In this document: piece after piece, positions 12,884 to 26,101 of the stretch
Layout: the number at the start of each line of letters is the position of its first letter
Position numbering within the stretch: the first letter of the stretch is position 1
From: Cryptomeria japonica
Taxonomy: Eukaryota > Streptophyta > Pinopsida > Cupressales > Cupressaceae
Direction: 5' to 3'
Length of the DNA stretch: 64,000 bases
Assembly: GCF_030272615.1 (NCBI RefSeq)
Contig: NC_081411.1
Coordinates: forward strand, 212,368,744-212,432,743
Translations under genes and position numbers: made by a program
The notes under the pieces: generated by a model
The model's input: the letters and a program-made list of their open reading frames with translations, nothing else
Told to the model about the DNA's origin: nothing
The model's database searches: none

Positions 12884-13382
12884 TATTTATGACACTTATG
12901 ATATTAAGTGCCCATTTTATTTTTTCAAAATAGGACTCTTTCTCCTTGTTTTTAAGTTGGTCTTTTTATTCTTGAATTGATTTCATTTTTATTTCCTCAT
13001 CATCGAGGGATGAGGTTTTCATACTTTTAAATCCGGGTATGTATTCTTCCCCATGTTTTTTTAGGGTTTTCAAAAATCCTTTTGAATATCTTAAATGTTT
13101 TATTCATTTCTTAAGTATCACCATGTTTATATCGTGAAGCGGGGTGATGGCTGTAGGCCCGCCATGCATCACACAGTGGTGTGTGGCTAGTTTGTGACCA
13201 TTTACACACACTGGTTCTTCATTATTTCCTTGCCTTTTTATTTACCATTCAATCTTGTGTGTTTGGCAGGGTTGTAGGTCCACCACACACCACATTGTGT
13301 CATGTGATGGGTCGATGACCCTAAAACACACCATTCTTATTTTTCCTTGCTATGTTCATACACAACGGTGTTGGGTGGGGCC

Positions 13383-13387
13383 GTAGG
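13383..13387. other. Target site duplication of the complete gypsy element
   Basis: The 5-bp sequence gtagg directly precedes the 5' LTR and is repeated at 22,330-22,334 directly after the 3' LTR. Confidence 0.95.
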
Positions 13388-15525
13388 TGGTGCAGGAGCA
13401 CCTAGTTGAGTAAAAACTCTCCTTTTTGAGTATTTCATGCTTTCTTGTTTGTAATGTCTTGTGTTAGGTTTATGATGTTATTTTAGGTTGTTGTGTGTAT
13501 TTTATAGTGGTTTTTGATCTCATTTTGTGCTCAAGAGGTCAAGTTTTGCCTTTCAGGACTTGAGTTGAGAATTTTGGCAAAAATGTGTAAAATTGCCTAA
13601 AAGGTCTCAAAATGCTTTCCAAAGCATTGAAGCATGCTTAATAAGTGTTTTTAAGCATGTCTTAGGTGTTTATATGAGTTGATGAAAGTTTGGTTGTCAA
13701 AAATGTCATTTTGTGCAACAAAAGTTGCTCACCTTGTTGAAAAGTTATCATTTTTGAAGTAAAAAATGTGAAAAAAAAATCCTACAGCTATATGTCTATA
13801 CATGACATCATAACTAACTGACAAAAAATTTAAATATACCACCCTCTTCCTTGTATATTGTTGGAAAATGTGGAAACAAAGTCATTCTCAATAAAAGAAG
13901 TGCAAAATTCTGGGTTTTATGGCAATTTGAACTTGGTTGGGTGCAACAGTCTGTACTAAACTATTTTTGTGCGTACTATACTTGTTGAGAAGTTTTTTTG
14001 ATGTTCATTCCAAGAAATTAATGTAATTGGTTCTTTGTTTTGCATTGAAAAGAGAGTTGTGGTTAATTGTTTCAGTTTTGTTACTTCATTGCCCTGTCAA
14101 GGGTTTGTACTCCATAATTGATCAACTTGACTGAAAACCTCATTGGGCTCCGATGGAGGAACTTGGTCAAGTTGATGAGAGAATGTAAAGTGTAAATATC
14201 TTCTTGTTTTTCTAGGGTTATGCACAAGGAGTTTGTGTGAGATCCTACTAGGCAAGTTAAGTGGGTAACTTGGCTAGTAGATTGAAATTATGAGCAAAAT
14301 GTTGTTCTCAAAGTCTATTTGAGCTAACAACATTGGAAAAAGATCTACACCTTACCTATGAGTGATTTGAAGAAAGTTGGAGCACCAAACTTTATCCATT
14401 TGGGATTATAAAGTGTCACTGTTTGTGAAGGGCAACGAACTCCCTGTTTTGGGAAATTTAATGGTTTTTGGCATGAAGATTGTCTTTGAAACATTCCACG
14501 CATGAAGACTTCACCATAATTTTTAAATAAAAAGTTAACTTGTTGTTAAAAGGTTTATATATTCTATGGTGGAGGCATTTTAGAAGTTCTAACCCTCTAT
14601 TTTATAGAAATATTAGTGAAAAGTCAGAAAACAGTGGAAATGACTGTTTTTGTCATCTTCTACAGCTAGTGTGCCAAGTGTTTAGCAAAATGACAAGTGG
14701 AAATTGTTTGAAAAATGATCTCAAAGGTGTGTTAGAGCCCAATGGTCAGTTTTAGGCCTTGGTTTGAGAAGGAGTTGTGAAATCAAACATTGCAAGCTCA
14801 AAACCCTCACTAAACCCTACATTTATGCCCAAAATTTAGGACAGTCACTAAACCCTCTTCATGGAGCCTAAGACCTGAAAAATATTTGAGTATAGACATT
14901 ATAAACATCATCCAAAACAAGTTTTGTGGTGGAGTTACCCATCATTGGGTTAGGTGAGCAAAAAAGTGTCAATTAGCCTCCATGGGCTACAAGCCTTTTG
15001 ACTGCAAAAAAATACACTTTTCAAGAACCCGATTGGTTTGGGTTTGGTAGAACTTGAAGAACCTATGGATGAATATCTAGGGACATTGAAGGACACCCCT
15101 CCACCTTCTTGACAGTATGACAGAGACTTTTGGGGTTTGTAATCTAGCAAAGGGATTGAGTAAGAAGACCAAAAATGCTTAAGTACCCCAAAATTACACA
15201 TGGTCCAAGACAAAACTTTTGCCTTGCTTCATAGCAAATTTGGAGGGGTTTGCCTAGTCTTGGTGCAGGAGGTGTGAATGCCTATGAAGTAGGGCATTGA
15301 AATTAGAAGAGTATACAATCAAGGAGGAGGTAGCTGAGTAAGGGCATAAGCCTTCAATGAAAGGAGGGACGTTGGAGAAGCTATGCATGAGGTGCTCAAC
15401 ATTGTAAACTCAATTTGATTTTGGAAAACATATATATAATAGACACAAACAAGTATTTTGGAAACTTGTTGAACCATGAGACATAATTATCCTTTTTGAG
15501 CACTTCTCTAGCATTCTCCCTATCA
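13388..15525 (+). repeat. 5' LTR of the complete gypsy element
   Basis: Starts TGGTGCAGGAGCACC and ends CTCCCTATCA. A TATA-like TTTAAATATA lies near 13,827-13,836, with TTTAAATAGA at the matching place of the 3' LTR, so it may be the promoter core. Confidence 0.95.
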
Positions 15526-15528
15526 TAG

Positions 15529-15540
15529 TGGTATCAGAGC
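15529..15540 (+). other. Primer binding site, initiator tRNA-Met
   Basis: TGGTATCAGAGC lies three bases after the 5' LTR end, complementary to the 3' end of plant initiator tRNA-Met. Confidence 0.95.
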
Positions 15541-15580
15541 CATTGAAAGATTCAGGAGAAAAGGATCATTAGGAGAAAAC

Positions 15581-18500
15581 ATGGTGACTAATGCTGAGTT
15601 AGCCAAGAAGGTTGAAGACCAGAAAGAAGAAAATAGAGAACTCAGAGACAGGTTGGATCAACTAGCAATGAAACTAGCTGAAGTAGAAGTCAAAACTGAA
15701 GAAGTCCATGATAAGGTTGGAGATCAAGGCAAAATGGTGGCAATAGAAGATGAGATTCCCATACTTGACCCTGTTATTGAGCAAGAACCATTCTTGAAGG
15801 CTTTGAGAGATATGAGTGGTAAAACCTTAGAGGGAGTGACTCTTTTCAGAGGAAAGATGGATCCAGATGCTCTTATAGAGTGGATTGAAGGTCTAGAAAA
15901 CCATTTTGAATGTAATGGAATAACTGAAGCACAAAAGGTTAAGGTAGCAAAATCCAGGTTGAGAGGGGTAACCTTAACTTGGTGGAAGTTCATCCAAGAG
16001 GAAAGGGTGAAAGAAGGTAAGCAACCAATAGCCACCTAGAAAGCAATGGTAGCTAAGATAAAGGAAACCTACCTTCCTGAAGACTATGAAGTCCAACTTC
16101 ACTGGAAAAGACAAAATTTGAGACAAAAAGACTTAGATGTCAGTAGTTACACTGAGGAGTTTCCAAAACTGTGCATGAGATCCAAGATAGTAGAGGATGA
16201 GAGTATAAAAGTGGCAAGGTACTTGAATGGATTGAGATGGAACATCTAGGAAGAGATGAGTTTGTTATGCCCACAAATAGTACACAAGTGTTATCAACTA
16301 GTACTTAAGGTGGAAGAGAAAAGTAGGAGAAAGCAAGAACAAAACAATAGAGGAAGAGGTAGGGGTAGAGATGGTAGAGGCCATAGAGGAAGTTTTTGTG
16401 GAAGAGGAGATCAAATATCCCAAGGAGAATCCAAACTTATTGAGCAAAGTGGGGATTCATATAGCAAGAGAAGCTATAGAGGAAGGGGATCTAGAAACCC
16501 AAGTAGAGGTAGATCTAGTGGACCAGGAAGGGGGTCCTACTTCTCCACCATGAAATGCTACAATTGTCAGAAATTGGGACACCCTACCTATAGATGTCCA
16601 AAGAAACCCACCTCATCATAGGGAGGTGAAAGAAGAGTGAACTATGTACAAGAAGATGCAACAAGTATTAAGGCTCATGAAGTGAGCTTAACATCAGAAG
16701 ATGGGGAATGTCTGATGATGAGAAGAGTCTTGATAAAATAACCAATCAAGGAGGAACCTACTCAAAGAAGGTCATTGTTCAGAATTAAGTACAAAATCAT
16801 GGGAAAGGTATGCAAGGTGGTCATAGATTCCGGATCCACAAATAATATAATATTAGAAGAAGAAGTTGGTAAACTCAAACTTGAGAGAATCCCACACACA
16901 CATCCCTATAGAGTCACATGGTTGAATAGGGAGCATCATGTCCTTGTAAAGGAACAAACATGGGTAGAATTCACCATAGGAGGGTATCAAGATATGATCC
17001 TATGTGACATTCTTCCAATGGATGCTTGCCATCTACTTCTTGGTAGACCTTGGAAATTTGATAGGAAAGCCATCCACAATGGGGAAAATAACTCCTACTC
17101 TTTTCAGAAGAATGGAGTTACATACAAAATTCAGTTCATAAATGATGAGAAAGAGGGCAACAAGTCAGCAAATCAGAATGTTCTAATTGTGAGCGAGAAA
17201 GAGTTCATAAGTACACTTGAAGAAGGTGAAGGAGTGGGATTTGCACTCATCATGAAACCCAAGGAAGAAAAGATAGAAAAGAAAGTCGAGATACCATATG
17301 AGGTGCAATAGATCCTTGATAACTTGAAAGCAATAATCAGTGATGGTACACTTGCAACCTTACCACCTCCTAGAGCCATAAGCCATAAAATTGATTTCAT
17401 ACCTGGAGCCTCTTTACCTAATAAGGCAACCTATAAGATGAACCCTGAACAAAATGAAGAAGTAGCAAGACAAATACAAGAACTCTTAGACCAAGGGCTG
17501 ATTAGGAAAAGCATTAGTCCTTGTGTAGTACCTACAGTGTTGGCACCTAAGAATGGTGGAACATGGAGACTTTGCACAGATTATAGAGCCATAAACAAGA
17601 TCACCATTAGATATAGATTTGCCATACCCAAGATAGAGGATTTGATGGATTGCTTGGGGGGTGAAGAACATTTTAGTAAGATTGACTTGAAGAGTGGTTA
17701 CCATCAGATAAGAATCAAAGAGAGTGATGAATGGAAGACAACTTTCAAAATGAATGAGGGTCTCTATGAGTGGCTTTTCATGCCATTTGGACTCTCTAAT
17801 GTTCCCAACACATTCATGAGACTCATGAATGAAGTTTTACATGATTTCATTGGAAAGTTTGTTGTTGTGTATTTAGATGATATTATTATTTTCAATAAAA
17901 CTAAGGAAGAGCATCTGAATCATTTAGCTATTGTTTTGAGAAAGTTATCTGATGAACAACTAACCATTAATCTAGAAAAGTGTGATTTATTGAAGCAAGA
18001 ATTGATATATCTTGGTTTTGTTGTATTAGGAGGCAATCTGAAAATGGATCAATCTAAAGTTGCAGCAATAACCAGTTGGCCAACTCCTAATACAACCAGT
18101 GATGTCAGAAGCTTTCATGGTTTAACACAATTTTATAGGAAATTCATCAAGGGATTCAGTAAGATTTGTGGCCCTATGTTAGATACAATAAAAGGGGGTG
18201 TAAAGGTAAAGTTTCAGTGGATAGATGCAACCAATAAAGGGTTTGAATTATTGAAAACTAAAGTAGCTTCTCAACCAACGCTCATTTTACCTAGTTTTGA
18301 TAAGCTTTTTGCTATTGAATGTGATGCTAGCAATATTGCTATAGGAGATGTTTTAAGTCAGGACAATAGACCAGTTGCATTATTTAGTGAGAAGTTAAAT
18401 GATACCAAGAAAAAGTACTCTTTTTATGATTTATAACTTTATGCATTAGTCCAGGCACTTAGGAAATGGAGACATTATCTTCTTCCTAAAGAGTTTGTTG

Positions 18501-20167
18501 TATACACAGATAATCAGGCACTGAGTTTCTTGAACTCACAGGATAAACTGAATCATAGGCATGTTAAATGGGTAGAGTACTTGCAAGCTTACACTTTTAC
18601 TCTCAAGCATAAGAAGGGTCAGTTGAATAAAGTAGCAGATGCTTTGAGTAGGAGGTTGTTAACTGTTCATGAGATTCAAGTATAGAGCATTGGTATTGAT
18701 AGTTTTAAAGATATGTATCCTACTGATGATGATTTTGTTGAAGCTTATAAAGTTTGTCAAGATTTTGAGAATCATTTCCATGGTGTATATTTTGATTTCA
18801 CTTTGTAGGATGGTTTGTTATTTAGGGGTGGACAATTATGTGTTCCAAAAGGTTGTATGAGAAAGAACCTCATTCAGAAGAAGCACAATGGGTGCTTAAG
18901 TGGACATTTTGGTCTCAACAAGACCTTAGAGTTGGTTCAAAGGTTCTATTATTGGCCTAAGATGTAGAGAGACATCAAGAGGTATGTTGAGAAGTGTTTG
19001 GTATGTCAGAAATCAAAAGGTAATTCCTCCAATGCTGGTTTATATCAGCCTCTTCCCATTCCACATAGGTCTTGGGATTGCATTAGTATGGATTTTGTGG
19101 TAGGATTACCTTGAACTGAAGCAGGATTTGATAGCATCTTTGTAGTAGTTGATAGATTTAGAAAAATGGCTCATTTTATTCCTTGTAAGACAACACATGA
19201 TGCAAGTCATATTGTTTACTTGTTTTTCAAAGAAGTTGTTAGAATACATGGTTTGCCTACTACCATTGTTTCAGATAGAGACGTGAAATTTCTTGGTCAT
19301 TTCTAGAAAAAATTGTGGAAGAGACTGGGTACTAATCTCTCTTTTTGTTTAGCTTATCATCCACAAACTGATGGCCAAACTGAGGTTGTGAATAGGTCTC
19401 TTGGCAACTTTCTTAGATGTTTGACAAAGGAATATGGATAGAGTTGGGATCAACTCATTCATCAAGCAGAGTATGCCTACAATGATAGTGTCAGCCGGTC
19501 TACAGGTAAAAGCCCTTTTGAAGTTGTTTATGGTATGCATCCAAGGGGTATAATGGAGTTGAGAGATATAACTAAATTTCAGCCTAAGAGTGGAACAAAA
19601 AATGACATGGCTCAATCCATGAAGGAGGTTCATGAGCAATTGAGAAAGGCTCTTCAGGATACCTCCTAGAAAGTCAAGGCAAGAGTGGATGCTACAAAGA
19701 GAGATGTTCAGTTTTCGGTAGGAGATTATATGATGGTTCATTTGAAAAAGGTAAGGCTATAAAAAGGAGTTGCAAGCAAATTTCTGATGAGGAGAATAGG
19801 CCCTTGCAAAATCTTGGCTAAGTATGGGTCTAATGCTTACAAAGTTGATTTTCCTACTGATCTTTCTTTGTCTCCCATTTTTAATGTTGCAGATTTGATT
19901 GCTTTCAAGGGGCAGCCACCTGAGGAGATTCAAAGAGTTTTAGATGTTGCATAATCCCTTTCTGATCTTTCTTTCCCTTCTCTCTCTATTCCTCAAGCCA
20001 AACAGGTTCTAGACTCCAGGGTTCTTAAGAAGACAAGGAATCACACCTATATGGAACACCTAATCAAATGGAAGGATAAGACTATCTCAAAGGCCACATG
20101 GATACCTGAATTTGACTTTTAGAAAGCTAGAATATCTTCCTCTTTTCTGCCTCAAGGAGTCACATGA
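15581..20167 (+). pseudogene. Gypsy gag-pol polyprotein with 16 premature stops and no frameshift
   Basis: One uninterrupted frame of 1,528 codons from the ATG at 15,581 to TGA at 20,165. Gag has an N-terminal coiled coil (codons ~1-60), a Retrotrans_gag region (~100-220), an RGG-like Arg/Gly stretch and a CX2CX4HX4C knuckle (CYNCQKLGHPTYRC, codon ~326). Protease has VIDSGST (~416). RT has YLDDIIIF (~764). RNase H follows (ECDAS, then YTDNQAL). Integrase has a zinc domain (GHFG...CLVC) and catalytic residues in SMDF, SDRDVKF and GQTE. The C-terminus resembles a chromodomain (HLIKWKDKTISKATW), hence chromovirus. Stops are TAG at 16037, 16247, 16619, 17309, 18683, 18806, 18965, 19304, 19439, 19667 and 20120; TAA at 16739, 18434, 19760 and 19952; TGA at 19112. 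The element is not expected to be active. Confidence 0.95.
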
Positions 20168-20172
20168 CTTCT

Positions 20173-20189
20173 TTTCCTTTGGGGGAGTA
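20173..20189 (+). other. Polypurine tract region
   Basis: A tttcctttgggggagta tract ends immediately before the TG of the 3' LTR. Its purine part (gggggag) is the expected primer for plus-strand DNA synthesis. Confidence 0.85.
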
Positions 20190-22329
20190 TGGTGCAGGAG
20201 CACCTAGTTGAGTAAAAACTCTCCTTTTTGAGTATTTCATGCTTTCTTGTTTGTAATGTATTGTGTTAGGTTTATGATGTTATTTTAGGTTGTTGTGTAT
20301 CTTTTCTAGTGGTTTTTGATCTCATTTTGTGCTCAAGAGGTCAAGTTTTGCCTTTAAGGACTTGAGTTGATAATTTTGGCAAAAAATGTGTAAAATTGCC
20401 TAAAAGGTCTCAAAATGCTTTCCAAAGCATTGAAACATGTTTACTAAGTGTTTTTAAGCATGTATTAGGTGTTTAGATGAGTTGATGAGGTTTGGTTGTC
20501 AAAAATGTCATTTTGTGCAACAAAAGTTGCTCACCTTGTTGAAAAGTTGTCATTTTTGAAGTCAAAAATGCGAAAAAACAATCCTACAGCTATATGTCCA
20601 TACATGACATCATAACTAACTCACAAAACCTTTAAATAGACCACCCTATTCCTTTTATAGGGTTGTAAAATATGGAAACAAAGTCATTCTCAATAAAAGA
20701 AGTGCAAAATTCTGGGTTTTATGGCAATTTGAACTTGTTTGGATGCAACAGTCCGTACTAAACTATTTTTGTCCATACTATATTTGTTGAGAAGTGTTTT
20801 TGATGTTCATTCCAAGAAATTAATGTAATTGGTTCTTTTTTTTGCATTGAAAAGAGAGTTGTGGTTAATTGTTTCAGTTTTGTTACTTCACTGCCCTGTC
20901 AAGGGTTTGTACTCCATAATTGATCAACTTGACTGAAAACCTCATTGGGCTCCTATGGAGGAACTTGGTCAAGTTGATGAGAGAATGTATAGTGTAAATA
21001 TCTTCTTGTTTGGCCAGGGTTATGCACAAGGAGTTTGTGTGAGATCCTACTAGGCAAGTTAAGTGGGTAACTTGGCTAGTAGATTGAAATTATGAGCAAA
21101 ATGTTGTTCTCAAAGTCTATTTGAGCTATCAACATTGGAAAAAGATCTAGACCTTCCCTATGAGTGATTTGAAGCAATTTGGAGCACCAAAATTTATCCA
21201 TTTTTCATTTTAAAGTGTCACTGTTTGTGAAGGGTAGCGAACTCCCTGTTTTGGGAAATTTAATGGTTTTTGGCATGAAGATTGTCTTTGAAACCTTCCA
21301 CGCATGAAGAATTCACCATAATTGTTCAATACAAAGTTAACTTGTTGTTAAAAGGTTTATATATGTTATGGTGCAAGCATTTTAGAAGTTCTAACCCTCT
21401 ATTGTGCATAAATAATAGTGAAAAGTCAGAGAAACAGTGAAAATGACTATTTTTGTCATCTTCTACAGCTAGTGTGCCAAGTGTTTGGCAAAATGACAAG
21501 TGGAAATTGTTTGAATAATGATCTCCAAGGTGTGGCAGAGCCCAATGGTCTGTTTTAGGCCTTGGTTTGAGAAGGAGTTGTGAAATCAAACATTGCAAGC
21601 TCAAAACCCTCACTAAACCCTACATTTATGCCCAAAATTTATGACAGTCACTAAATCCTCTTCATGGAGCCTAATACCTGAAAAATATTTTAGTATAGAT
21701 CTTATAAACATCATCCAAAACAAGTTTTGTGGCGGAGTTACCCATTGTTGAGCTAGGTGAGCAAAAAAGTGTCAATTAGCCCTCCACGGGCTACAAGCCT
21801 TTTGACTGCAAAAAAATACACTTTTCAAGAACCCGATTGGTTTGGGTTTGGTAGAACTTGAAGAACCTATGGATGGCTATCTAGGGAAATTTAAGGACAC
21901 CCATCCACCTTATTGACAATATGACAGAGACTTTTGGGGTTTGTAATCTAGCAAAGGGATTGAGTAAGAAGACCAAAAATGCTTAAGTACCCCAAAATTA
22001 CACATGGTCAAAGACAAAACTTTTTCCTTGCTTCATAGAACCTTTGGAGGGGTTTGCCTAGTCTTGGTGCAGCAGGTGTGAATGCCTAGGAAGCAAGGCA
22101 TTGAAATTAGAAGAGTATACGATCAAGGAGGAGTGAGTTGAGTAAGGGCATAAGCCTTCAATCAAAGGAGGGACGTTGGAGAAGCTATGCATGAGGTGCT
22201 CAACATTGTAAACTCAATTTGATTTTGGCAAACATATATACAATAGACACAAACAAGTCTTTTGGAAACTTGTTGAACCATGAGAGCTAATTAACCTTTT
22301 TGAGCACTTCTCTAGTATTCTCCCTATCA
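20190..22329 (+). repeat. 3' LTR of the complete gypsy element
   Basis: Matches the 5' LTR along its full length with scattered substitutions and small indels. Starts TGGTGCAGGAGCACC and ends CTCCCTATCA. Confidence 0.95.
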
Positions 22330-22960
22330 GTAGGCCTTCCCCACACCACATGGTCAATGACCTTGACCACCACCTTTATCCTCAATGAAAAGAAAGAAAC
22401 CACAATTGGTGTTCGATGGGGCTGCAAATATTCCATACACCACATTGGGTGTTTGCCAGGTTTGTAACTCCGCCATCCACCTTATACTTTTCCTTGGTTC
22501 TTTAAGTGTTATGCAGGTTGGTGACCCTACCCAACACTTAGTTTGTATTTGCACTTTGTATTAAGTATAATTTGGATCCATAAATGTGAACTACATCTAA
22601 ATTTTTGTTTCTCCAAAGTGTAATTCGGGTTTATGGACCCAAATTACGCCTTGACCCACACTTATTATTAAGTGAAATTTTTTAAGATTATAACTTGAAA
22701 TTTCACTTATCACACATAAATATTAAGATTTTATATTCAATCTATCTCAATGATTTCAATATTTTAAGAGGGTTTTGGAAACCCTAATGGGTTAATTCTA
22801 CTATTTTATGAATTTGTTCAAGTCATATGAACAAAAGTGATTGATCAAATGTATCATTATAATATTGATGAGTGTCTTTTTCTCAGTGTTATTATTATAT
22901 CAATGATAAAATCTTCTCCAAATAAGAGAGGGATGGAAATCAAGAAGCAAGACCCTCATT
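22330..22960. repeat. Right half of the LTR-like tract interrupted by the gypsy element
   Basis: This continues the tract that ends at 13,387. It contains further copies of the GC-rich unit (near 22,335 and 22,411) and a palindromic unit at 22,616-22,651 (gtaattcgggtttatggacc with its inverted partner). It leads into the start of family X locus B. Confidence 0.5.
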
Positions 22961-25900
22961 CAATATTTCTTCCTTCTTCAGTCAACTCGAACATTGATCA
23001 CATAAGAGATACATAGATAGGTTATGTTGACCCAAACGAGTTTCTTAAGAGGATTGAGAAAAAAACCTTCATATCGTAAGACAAAAGATGTTATCAATAG
23101 TGGAATTCATGTGGTTGCTGCTTTTCCAATGTTATCTCAAGACCTTGAATTTGCAATATTAGTTTCAAATCACTTCGATCCAGTCAATAGAAATGTAAAG
23201 GATGAAACTGGGAAGAAATTGATCAAGCTAGATGAGGAATTGTTTGACTCAATCTTTAAGTGTCCCATTATTGAGAAGTATTCTGACATTACAATACAAT
23301 CTACCACAGCTTATTTTGATGAGAATTTTGACAACCGCAAAAAGAACATGAATGATAATTAGTTGAAGACCCCATGACCTACCATTGCAAGATGGCCAAA
23401 ATCCCTTCCTAGATGTGAATTTATTGAAGAAGTAAATGATTTGATAACTCTTTTAAGCAGAGTTAAATGACTTCCCACCTCTAACACTTTCTATAAATGG
23501 ATGTATCAATATACTCATGTGATCGGGAAAAACAAAGAGAATATATTTTGGGGAAAATGGATCAGTGATGCTATTTGTGAATAGCTCACCAAAGTACCTA
23601 CCACACTCAACTTCTACATGAATTCATGGTGTACACATTTTCCTGGATTGTCTACAACTAGTGACAAGACACAAATTGAGGTACATAATTACTATTCCCA
23701 GTTGGTTCTTTATAGTAGTCATAGTCACTTCTAAAGGGTAAATGATGCTTTATATGGTTAAGTTGAACAAGGATTTATATAATAAAAGGGTGTATGATCA
23801 TTATTGGGAAGTGGTTAACCAATATGGATGCATGTTTCTCCAATTTCTGACCTTTACATACCTTAGGGTTGGTTATTTGGTTGCCGAGCCTTTCATGCTC
23901 CCAAGATATCCATCTAATAAGATTGTATTGATGGAGTTATCTCATTATATTAAAGAAACAAATGGGGCCCAATTAGGTTCTCATAAGATGAGTTTGAAGT
24001 TTTCTCTTTCCATTAATATATATTCCATCAATTCTATTTATAAAGCTAGAGAAATGGAAGAAGAGATGAGAAAGAAATGGAAGAAGAGATGAGAAGGGTT
24101 AACATGAGGTTCTTCAAGGATAGGAAGGAATTTGACTATAGGGGAATGATGAATATGCTTAAAAAAGGCATATGTTCATGTGCACTGGTCACAAAAATAA
24201 ATGTACTTCCATTTGGGAATGGTTTCAAAGCATTCTTGCGAATACCAATATTTGGTTGACTATGCATGGTGTTCCATTGAAACCTTTCTCATTCAGTTCT
24301 GATGATGACACTGCTGGCCCAATGGGAAGAAGATCGAAGATTAGAACCAAGAACAAATAAGATCCCAATACTCCAGCCAAAGATCCTAAACTAAAATTTA
24401 TAGTTGAAACTAAGAAAGGGAAAGGTCAAGGGGAACCTTTGAGCTTGAATGCTCATGAGACACAAGGGTTAAAAGTTACAAATGAGAAAGAGGAGGGAGA
24501 GAATCCTAATTAATAATTAATTATTATTGATCAATTGGAAGAGGAGAAAGAAGGTGATCAAGGACAAGGTGAGTTTTATGAGGAAGAGTTACCACAAGTT
24601 GATGATTCCTTACCATAGGTATCTCTATCCTTACTTACATCGATCCCTACTTATGAGTCTGAGCTTCCTATGGTTACTTACATTTCCCCTGGAAATTTTA
24701 TTCATGTATCCTCCACTAGTGCTAGTGAGTCTACTTTAGACACACCCCATGACAATATCAAGAATTTATTTTCAACTTTTCCCACACTATCTGAAGTGTC
24801 CGCATCCATGATGGATGATTTTGATAAGTTCATGAATGAAGTGGCCTCTAGATCCAATGAATCATACCTTGAGAATCCTCCCCATGTCATTACCATGACA
24901 TCTCCTCTTGTAACCAACACTCTTTAGGATTCTATCACTCCCTCTCAGGAGATGGTAGCAAGTGAGGTTGATGATTTGAATTTACCACCTTGGTTGATGT
25001 CAAATGCACCTAAAAGAAAGAAAGAAGTTGTCACTCTTAAAGACTTTGATTTCAATCAACTTCTTCTTGTCAAACCCAAGACTATCAAGAAAGCCATAAC
25101 TTTGTCAAGGGTAAAGGTTGATAAGAATAGGAATAAGTATGATGAAGTTTCTATTACTCCTTAGGATGTTGCTATTGTACAGGTCCAAGACTCAGACTAT
25201 ATCATTAAAATAATTGATCTAGGAAAGCAAACTCATGATTCCATGGCGTAGGACACTCAGTCCACCTTGGAGGATTTAGTTTCTAGGTATAATGGGGACG
25301 AAGTCAAGAAAGATCAACTTAAGGTATGAATTGAGAAAATCACATGAATTATTATCAAATTGACCAAAATATTCAAAAGTTGTTGAACTAGTAGCTTCAT
25401 CTTTGGATGAGCAAGTTGTCAAGAAAGCTGAGTAGGCTACATCAAGGAGCAGAGCTATAAGAGAATGGGTGGATTGAATGCTAATAGAAGGTACACGACT
25501 CCTAAATTTAGCTTGCACCATTGTCATCAACCTTGATGTTGTAAAGACAGAGGTGGCTAACACCATAGGAATTTTATCCTAGGAGCTTGAAAGACAAGAG
25601 AAGGATTTTGAAGCGTGGTTGAAATTTGAAGACTATGATCTAGATGATCTCATTCAAAATGGTGTGATCCCTTCATGATGCATGTACATTGAGAAGAGAG
25701 AGGCCTTAGAACACCAGATGAATGCCGTAGAACACCTAGTCAAGGATATGAGGGAGACACAAAAAGAATGTACTGATAAGAAGATAGAGATTGTTGCCCA
25801 AATCTCTGAAATCCCATGTTCTTTCCTTGATGAGAATTCCAAGGTACTCGATGCAGATGAAGTCATCAAAGAGTTTATCTATCTCTTGATCATTGAGGTT

Positions 25901-26101
25901 GATGGGGAGGACTTTTCTTTGTCCTCTATCGATAAATTACTTGATCTTCAGTTCATTATGGATTTTCTAGGTTCACTTTTAAAGAGACATAAGAAGTGCT
26001 ACACTGAATTAGAAGATTCCTTCACTAGGGTCAAAGTAATTATCAAAAAACACTCTGGGACCTATTGGAGTTCAAATGAAGAATACCTTGCAGAAGTTTG
26101 A
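22960..26101 (+). pseudogene. Family X protein, locus B (decayed)
   Basis: A plus-strand copy of the unrecognised family. Block 1 near 23,108-23,200 (VAAFPMLSQDLEFAILVSN followed by a HFDP and Lys/Asp-rich stretch) aligns with loci A and C. Block 3 near 23,840-23,910 (FTYLRVGYLVAEPFMLP) aligns with FRVFGF...TPYLLP of locus C. Between them, 23,024-23,740 stays in one frame apart from stops at likely Gln or Arg codons (for example ICE*LTK and HF*RVN). After 23,750 the frame shifts. The C-terminal third is acidic, Ser/Pro-rich and then coiled-coil-like, ending in a 139-codon piece (25,682-26,101) with many Glu, Lys and Asp residues. No enzyme motif is seen. This N-globular, linker, C-coiled-coil plan matches locus C. 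Confidence 0.6.

Larger units (their letters stand above)
12600..13387. repeat. Non-coding LTR-like tract with hairpin and GC-rich repeats, left half
   Basis: This sequence begins where the transposase is interrupted and continues at 22,330 after the gypsy insertion. It holds four palindromic units at 12,705-12,883 and then diverged ~110-120 bp repeats near 13,140, 13,262 and 13,371, each with a gtaggcccgccatgcatcacac-like core. It is plausibly the LTR or leader of the family X element at locus B. I could not identify matching copies at both ends. Confidence 0.5.
13388..22329 (+). mobile_element. Complete Ty3/gypsy chromovirus-type LTR retrotransposon
   Basis: An 8,942-bp element with LTRs of 2,138 and 2,140 bp, an initiator-tRNA PBS, a polypurine tract, a single polyprotein frame and a 5-bp target duplication (gtagg). 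In the first ~325 bp of the two LTRs I count by hand roughly 13 differences, so the insertion is not recent. It sits inside the GC-rich repeat tract next to family X locus B, which is therefore older. Confidence 0.95.

Noticed and set aside
12706-12933. 75-codon open frame with repeated GANRVCKPDLHL-like motifs
   Set aside because: Produced by the palindromic units at 12.7-12.9 kb; no coding support.
15581-20167. Stop-codon readthrough or reassigned TAG as an explanation for the intact frame
   Set aside because: Sixteen stops of all three types are spread through every domain. Known elements use at most one or two programmed events, so decay is far simpler.
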